From Blastomussa wellsi (Eukaryota > Cnidaria > Anthozoa > Scleractinia > Plerogyridae), in contig OX393561.1 in assembly GCA_947652115.1 (NCBI GenBank), positions 44,996,439-45,060,438 of the forward strand: 64,000 bases of DNA, in the 5' to 3' direction. Shown piece by piece: positions 58,368 to 64,000 of the stretch (position 1 is the first letter of the stretch; the number at the start of each line of letters is the position of its first letter). The position numbers and the translations under genes were made by a program. The notes beneath the pieces are model-generated. The model was given only the letters and a program-made list of their open reading frames with translations, was not told the DNA's origin and searched no databases.

Positions 58368-58844
58368 TACGCATGATCATGTTTCTGTTTTTGCAATTTC
58401 GCCGACAATATTCAGGACTTGAGTGCTGTTTCTCTTTCCAAAGGGTGACAAACAGCTGCCGGAAAGCCGAATGTCACTCCACGGCCGCGAAACTCATTTT
58501 TCAAACGAGAAAAAACATCGTTGGAGGGCGCGTGTGATCGGTGACAGCTGTAATTAGAATTGGCATTTAGTCACAACAAGCGGTAGGTGGGTTTGTCTTC
58601 ACAACATTGTAATGCCGTGTAGCCTGGCAATGAGTAGTAATGAGTAGGGTTAAAGAAGAGAGTTTAAAAGCAGATATTTTCTAACGATTTGTGGTATGGA
58701 ATCCCTCAAATATTGCTGCAGACTTTGTGGCGGCAAGTGTAACAGCAAAGTAATCAAATTAGACTTTTAGGCGTCACACCCAAGTTAGTGACGTACATCA
58801 ATCCAATCAGGTTTGGGGTTGCATCAAGAAACCAGTCAAATTGT

Positions 58845-59012
58845 CAATCTCGTCCCCAGAGCCCGTTTTTCGTGATGCTGTCCAAAAGAAAAGCGGGCTC
58901 TGGGGACGAGATTGTGAAATTGTTTGATAAAAATGGAATGACATGCGCAGTTAAGTGGTTGTTAATTAATCACTTTACTGCGCATGTCATTCCATTTTTA
59001 TCAAACAATTTC
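58845..59012. mobile_element. Two adjacent palindromic elements
   Basis: First: perfect 21-bp arms CAATCTCGTCCCCAGAGCCC... (58845-58865 and 58894-58914). Second, starting two bases later: arms of about 40 bp from GAAATTGTTTGATAAAAATG (58916-58957 and 58971-59012). Both are non-coding. Confidence 0.8.
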
Positions 59013-59944
59013 TGATTACTGCAGTTTTTACAGATATATTATTCATGGTCGACAGGAAAGTTTCGTCGTGAATGAATTCGCTAGTCAAACGTATTTTGCG
59101 TTGCGCTCATTTACTTAAAATACACACGCCGTCAGCAAAAGGCCCAACACTAAATTGGTCATCGAGCGTTCTTTTTTATCGGGCCAGTTTTGCTGACCAA
59201 AAAAAATACTCAATACGTCTATATCAAAACTGAAAAAATAACCCTCGCACGCATTGCGTGCCTATGTTTCTTAGGAGCAAGTGAAACATTGAAAACTTGT
59301 ATCTCCTGACAGTGAAGAGGCACGGTCTGATTGAGAAATTATAGCGGGAAAAATGAGAGTACTTTATGTAGCCTACTGGCTAGACTGATGGGTCTTTGCG
59401 ATCGACGAATACTGTCGTATAATGGAAGTTAACGTATAATGGAACTACCTATATATAAGAACAATTATTATAATAAGAGTACAATGTATACCTGCACTTC
59501 TAATGCATGGAATTAGTAATACTAGAGGAAGTAAGAATTTCGTAGTATTTTAGTATTTTTAATATCCGTCCGTGGCAGGCAGAAAACAAAATATAATACA
59601 ACAAGAACCTAGGAAAGCGTAAACCACATTTTGTTTTGCAATCAGTGTCGTGAACAAGTTTTATCACTTGGTGCCTGCCTGTTTGCATATTAATTTTTGC
59701 TAACACGTTTCTCAGTGTAAAAAAGGACGTGGCAAATTGGCGAGAACAGTTTGCTGAGACAGCAAAAGCTCTTGAAAAATTGCCATAAAAAACAACATCT
59801 ACCATCCTTTTAGAGAAACTATTTCACAGAACGTTTTCACGGAACGTGGATGCGGATTTGAATGAAAACAGTGGCGGATAGACGGATCTGGCAAAAAATA
59901 GAGGATTAGTGGATTCAACGATAAAAAACTGCGATAAAATATTT
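59013..59944. other. Non-genic stretch, nothing recognised
   Basis: A 101-codon minus-strand frame (59500-59805) shows no motif. No element ends seen. Confidence 0.4.
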
Positions 59945-60580
59945 CTTAAAAGCATATTAAGAAAGTTGTTTTAAAAAACGACGACGTTTCGACGTTGAGC
60001 TAACGTCATTATCAAGTCAAAGTGATAATGATGGGAAAATATATATAAATACTAAATAAGACAATAAGACAATCATATCAGAAGTGTTGGAATGTTCTTT
60101 CAAGCGAAAAGTTTCGCACGGATGGAATCAGTTTGCGTGTTTAAACTTGGATCACGCTCCTTGATAAAAAGCATCTCATAGACGAGACAATCAAATTTCC
60201 CTTGACACTGTCGGAGTATGTGAAACTGGCTTTCTTTGAGGAGGCTTGTATCCCCATGGGCTTCCAAGAAATGTTTTCCAATCGCCGAGTTTTTATGTTC
60301 AACAATACGCTGGTGGAGGTGTCGGGCTGTGTAGCCAACATAATCTGCATCGCACAGATCACATGAAAAGGAATAAACAACGCATTGTTGATTTACGATT
60401 GAAGGCTTGATTTCTTTTGGCCTGAGATCTTGTTCCAGTTTCTTGCTGGTAAACACCGGTTGCAGATTAGTGCCAATCTTGTGACTGAGATCACGCATTT
60501 GTCTTCTCACCGCATTAGCTGACGTTTGATCCTCGCCCGCCACACACTTTTTATTTATTTTGTTTTTTTCCGCTGCCACT
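59945..60580 (-). mobile_element. Penelope-like element, GIY-YIG part and 3' tail
   Basis: A minus-strand frame of 159 codons (60579-60100), uninterrupted to its stop, encodes a GIY-YIG nuclease: VVYSFSCDLCDADYVGYTAR, HLHQRIVEH, and the glutamate-containing CLVYEMLFIKERDP. It is a different subfamily from the 42-kb copy. The reverse transcriptase is missing. The tail (to about 59975) has GACGTTAGCTCAACGTCGAAAC, a perfect 6-bp stem followed by GAAAC, as in hammerhead-type motifs of these elements. Confidence 0.8.
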
Positions 60581-60750
60581 GACTGCTTGTGCCTATGTTT
60601 CGGCTTAAGGAAATGTCAATGGAACGTCTATTAGCGGCTACCCGCTATAATGAGACCAATAATAATGCGACTACATATTTATTACAGCATATATTAAGAA
60701 CCTCCAAGAGAGAAATGAAAGAAATAAATCAACATTGAAATGGCATCAAC

Positions 60751-60823
60751 CGAGTCCCAGATGGGATTTGAAACCACGACCCTCCGTGATCTAGTCGGAT
60801 GCTCTAACCACTGAGCTACTGGA
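60751..60823 (-). repeat. tRNA-derived SINE, minus copy
   Basis: On the minus strand, TAGCTCAGTGGTTAGAGCA (A box) and GGTTTCAAATCCC (degraded B box), ending in CTGGGACTCGG. It forms an inverted pair with 61008-61079. Flanking words (CCTCCAAGAGAG) are shared. Confidence 0.75.
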
Positions 60824-61007
60824 GACTCTATGGTGCGCAAGGGTCAAATGTGGGTCTTGACTGGAACTGCATCGCGCGGTTACTCACTGAAATGATGAAG
60901 GGTACACATAGCCATATAGCTCTTAACTGCATCACGCAGTCACATTAAAGCATATCGAAGACGCGACCAACCAACCTCCAAGAGAGCAATGAAATCAATA
61001 AACCAAC

Positions 61008-61079
61008 CAGTAGCTCAGTGGTTAGAGCATCCGACCAGATCACAGAGGGTCGTGGGTTCAAATCCCATCTGGGACTCGG
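61008..61079 (+). repeat. tRNA-derived SINE, plus copy
   Basis: A box TAGCTCAGTGGTTAGAGCA (61011-61029) and intact B box GGTTCAAATCC (61055-61065). The anticodon stem is imperfect, and a SINE-like 3' body (GATGCCATTTCAATGTTGATA) follows, so this is not taken as a functional tRNA gene. Confidence 0.75.
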
Positions 61080-61139
61080 GTTTTTTCCGAGTTGCCGTTG
61101 ATGCCATTTCAATGTTGATATATTAAGAAGCCTAATAAA

Positions 61140-61884
61140 CAAACACGATTACTGCTATATACCGTTATGTCAGTCAGCCAGTGACGTTATTGTATTTATA
61201 GTGCCAAAACTTATTTATTTACAGTTCAGGACCTCTGTTACATTTAGGGACATCTATTACATTTGAGGCGTCAAAACCGCATTGACTACGCAGTATCGGA
61301 CGAGTCTGAATTCATACTTTGCTACAAGTTCGTTATGTTGTGGTAGCCGTATCCTAGGATTGGGCTCTCTAGATCTCCAAACCGAGATTGCATGGGGCCT
61401 CGATAAATATAGCGAAATATCGCCAATCCCCTAAGAAGCTGAGAGGAATCCTGGTAGTTCCACTCGAGTCCAAAACTTAGTCATGTTGAGCACAACTATA
61501 TTAAAATAAACCTCGTACATTTTATAAGGGGTCATTAAGTCTTCTTTGTTTGATTAAATGTGTAAAACTCATGAATGATCTATTCTATGATGACTGCCTG
61601 TTTGCTTTCTGTTCTATGATGGTCGTTTGCGCTGTTGAATCTTTTTTTTAATGCAGGGCAGGTATGGGATTAATACAAACTGATTTTGTATATCCACGAG
61701 TAATCGTTGTTCTACAATGAGCTAAAAATATGATCTTTAAAATGTACCCTACTGTCAGTGCGGGCTGTAGAGGTTGAACTTTGCTGCAGAAAATATGTTT
61801 TAATATTTCTTTAGCCATAGTACCAGTCTTGCAGGCACGCAAGTGATTCAGAACAGCTTTTTCAATGGAACAATTCTTATTTTT
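61140..61884. other. Non-genic stretch
   Basis: Nothing recognised on either strand. Confidence 0.4.
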
Positions 61885-62016
61885 GCCAATCAGAGAACGC
61901 GAATTTGTTTGAGTTGTCCCGCCTCCTTGTTAAAAGCGTGGCAGGTTTCGTGAGAACAGCTTTGAAAATTCCTGGGAGGAGGGACAGCTAAAACAAATTC
62001 GTGTTCTCTGATTGGC
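61885..62016. mobile_element. Fold-back element with ATTGGC ends
   Basis: Imperfect 36-bp arms GCCAATCAGAGAACGCGAAT... (61885-61920) and the inverse (61981-62016). Non-coding. Confidence 0.75.
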
Positions 62017-63360
62017 TAATTATAATTTGTCAAAAAAGTTTGTTGGGTGGCCACAGTTAGGCGCGTCGCGCTGTAACTATCGGAAAAGAGTTACCAGAAG
62101 TTGACATATTTACATTACAACATTTTTTTAACGACTCTAAGTTAGATTGTGTTAGGACTTTTCGGCTAGTTCTTAAGCCTCCATCAGTAGCTATTAGTTA
62201 CAATCAGTTATTAGCTAGTTCGTTGTTACACGCTATAGTTTCTAAAGTTGCTAACACTAATTCAAGAACCTCAACTGAGAAAGTTAAGATTGTTGGAAAG
62301 CCCAATTATTGTGAACGACTTTTCTTACGAGTCTGGAATTCTAAGGCAGACGATCGCGTCATATTCCCAGAAGCCTACTACAAATGCATTGCACGAGTGT
62401 AAGGAATTAAAACACATGTATGTTTGTATAGTTTTTTGTTGTCTTTTTGTTCAACGAGTATAACAAAGAACTAGCTAGCTAGCGCTCTCATAACCAATGA
62501 AGGCTTCAGATTTAGCCGGAACGTCTTAAAAGGAAGCAAAGAGTCTGGCGAATATAAACCGTTTCTTAAACACACACATTTTGTTTAATCATGACATCGA
62601 CCTGACTTCTCACCCGTTTCATTCTCATCAATAAGTGAAACCAAAAAGCTTATATTTACCTCGGTTGGTACACCAACAAATAAAGTATGGAAATTTCAAA
62701 AACAACTCAACGAAATATACCTCAGGAACAGGCGTTCCTTTGCTAAAAATGACTAAGCTAATCGACGGAATTCGCTGTGACGAAGGAGATCACGCAGTGT
62801 AAAGTAAGACTTAGGGGTAAGCCTTTTGCTCAGCTCTACGCGGCAATCTCTGAAGCACGTTTCGCGCGGTTAGCAGATCTTTTGTAAGTGTTGCTATGAT
62901 GAGTTACTCTTTAATCCAACGACGAACATTATTAGTCATTGTTTAATATTGCGGTATAGGCACCAAGATCATCGGATCCCCTTTGCTGCAAGATCTTCCT
63001 TGACTCGTTGAAGATAATGTGGGTCGGGGTAACCAAAGCTGTGGAGGGTGAACGAAGATTGTAAAGTTTCATTAATACAGTACATATAAAGGAGTGAGTG
63101 ATTTCATTTGTTCAGTTTTTGCTTTATTTAGCTTATGGCTAGCTAGAAAATTAAACTCTCTCTGGCTGGTGTCTTTATAATAAATTCTTCGCTGAAGAAC
63201 ATATTCGTTGCTCAAAAGCTAAAACATTTCAATTGAGCTAAGAAAATAAGACTTCATGAGGCCTCCCCACTAAACCACCGAGACCAGCTGCCAGAATTCA
63301 ATTTTTAGGGGCCCTAACCCTAATATAAAGGCTAACCGCAAACACCCTAAAGCTAATCTA
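62017..63360. other. Non-genic stretch
   Basis: No gene or element recognised. Short frames only. Confidence 0.4.
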
Positions 63361-63676
63361 GGCTAACCGGAGTGCTATCACTGTAATGTAGGCTAACCGG
63401 AGTGCTATCACTGCAATGTTGGCTAACCGGAGTGCTATCACTGCAATGTTGGCTAACCGGAGTGCTATCACTGCAATGTTGGCTAACCGGAGTGCTATCA
63501 CTGTAATGTTGGCTAACCGGAGTGCTATCACTGCAATGTTGGCTAACCGGAGTGCTATCACTGTAATGTTGGCTAACCGGAGTGCTATCACTGCAATGTT
63601 GGCTAACCGGAGTGCTATCACTGCAATGTTGGCTAACCGGAGTGCTATCACTGCAATGTTGGCTAACCGGAGTGCT
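63361..63676. repeat. 30-bp minisatellite (GGCTAACCGGAGTGCTATCA unit)
   Basis: Ten full 30-bp units plus a partial one, differing only at one or two C/T and A/T positions. Because 30 is a multiple of 3, it is open on both strands (repeating decapeptides LANRSAITAM and LANIAVIALR). These are judged artefacts, since there is no splice or start context. Confidence 0.92.
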
Positions 63677-63867
63677 GTTTCGCCGGAGCTAACCGATCGA
63701 GCGCTAATAGTCATTCTTATACTATGTGGTATAATTCACCACCAAGTGTCCACCTCCAGTAGCTCGATGTTAAATTGTTGTGGCCGCTGACAACACCTCA
63801 AGAAATCACGACGCCATGCACATGCGCGGTTCTTTTATCTGCGGTGTCACGAACTGTAATACTTATT

Positions 63868-63873
63868 GGGGGG

Positions 63874-63904
<31 letters not shown>

Positions 63905-64000
63905 TCGTCACTCTTAATCCTCACGGTATCAACAAACGCTTTTCATTCAACTAATTTATTCCGTTGTTTTCACGTTACCAGGAACCAACCAATAGCGAAG
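63868..64000 (+). mobile_element. Penelope-like 3' tail, cut by window end
   Basis: After a G run (about 63868-63877), TTTCTAAAGAAACTGTGGTG is followed directly by the last coding and tail part of the 42-kb family (CACTCTTAATCCTCACGG...CAACCAATAGCGAAG). The gap relative to the full copy shows a deletion or a composite terminal repeat. It continues beyond the window. Confidence 0.7.

Noticed and set aside
61008..61079. Functional tRNA gene
   Set aside because: A and B boxes are good, but the anticodon stem is imperfect, an inverted sister copy exists nearby, and a SINE body follows.
63358..63790. Two ~120-codon repeat frames on opposite strands
   Set aside because: Both follow from a 30-bp tandem repeat without stops. 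Also not a CRISPR array: units are contiguous without unique spacers.

Overview
The window looks like nuclear DNA of an early-branching animal, most likely an anthozoan such as a stony coral. It is AT-rich, its genes have many GT-AG introns, and the spaces are full of GIY-YIG Penelope-like retroelements, tRNA-derived SINEs and short fold-back DNA transposons. The immune-type multi-domain gene in the middle is a PARP14-like macro-PARP. The species cannot be fixed from the sequence alone. No viral, bacterial or CRISPR feature was seen.

Layout. 1-25 kb is gene-poor. A partial minus-strand exon (377-566) of a small secreted protein lies at the left edge, followed by repeats and unrecognised DNA. 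25.3-29.5 kb holds a second, nearly complete member of the same family on the plus strand. Its three exons have intact reading frame across all junctions, a hydrophobic N-terminus and a C-terminal half that reads like an IL-1/FGF-type beta-trefoil. 30.9-34.2 kb (minus) is a three-exon gene for a 653-residue RRM + KH-like + single macrodomain protein. 34.2-34.7 kb is a 525-bp divergent promoter carrying a kappaB site, two identical IRF-type elements and two STAT-type elements. 34.7-55.1 kb (plus) is an eleven-exon, 2041-codon PARP14-like gene: five RRMs, KH-like region, three macrodomains, WWE, and a PARP catalytic domain with an H-Y-L triad. Its introns are packed with transposons. 55-64 kb has no gene I can support, only repeats: a 12-bp minisatellite inside a fold-back element, a Penelope fragment with an intact GIY-YIG reading frame, an inverted SINE pair, and a 30-bp minisatellite.

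How the genes may fit together (inference). The two macrodomain genes share a promoter region with motifs of the NF-kappaB, IRF and STAT families, so they may be a co-induced antiviral or stress module. One protein would write ADP-ribose (PARP14-like) and the other would read or remove it (a lone macrodomain without a transferase). The adjacent cytokine-like beta-trefoil family, with at least two copies, adds a possible secreted signal to the same neighbourhood. Exon structures were assembled by hand from splice sites and reading-frame continuity and have no transcript support here.
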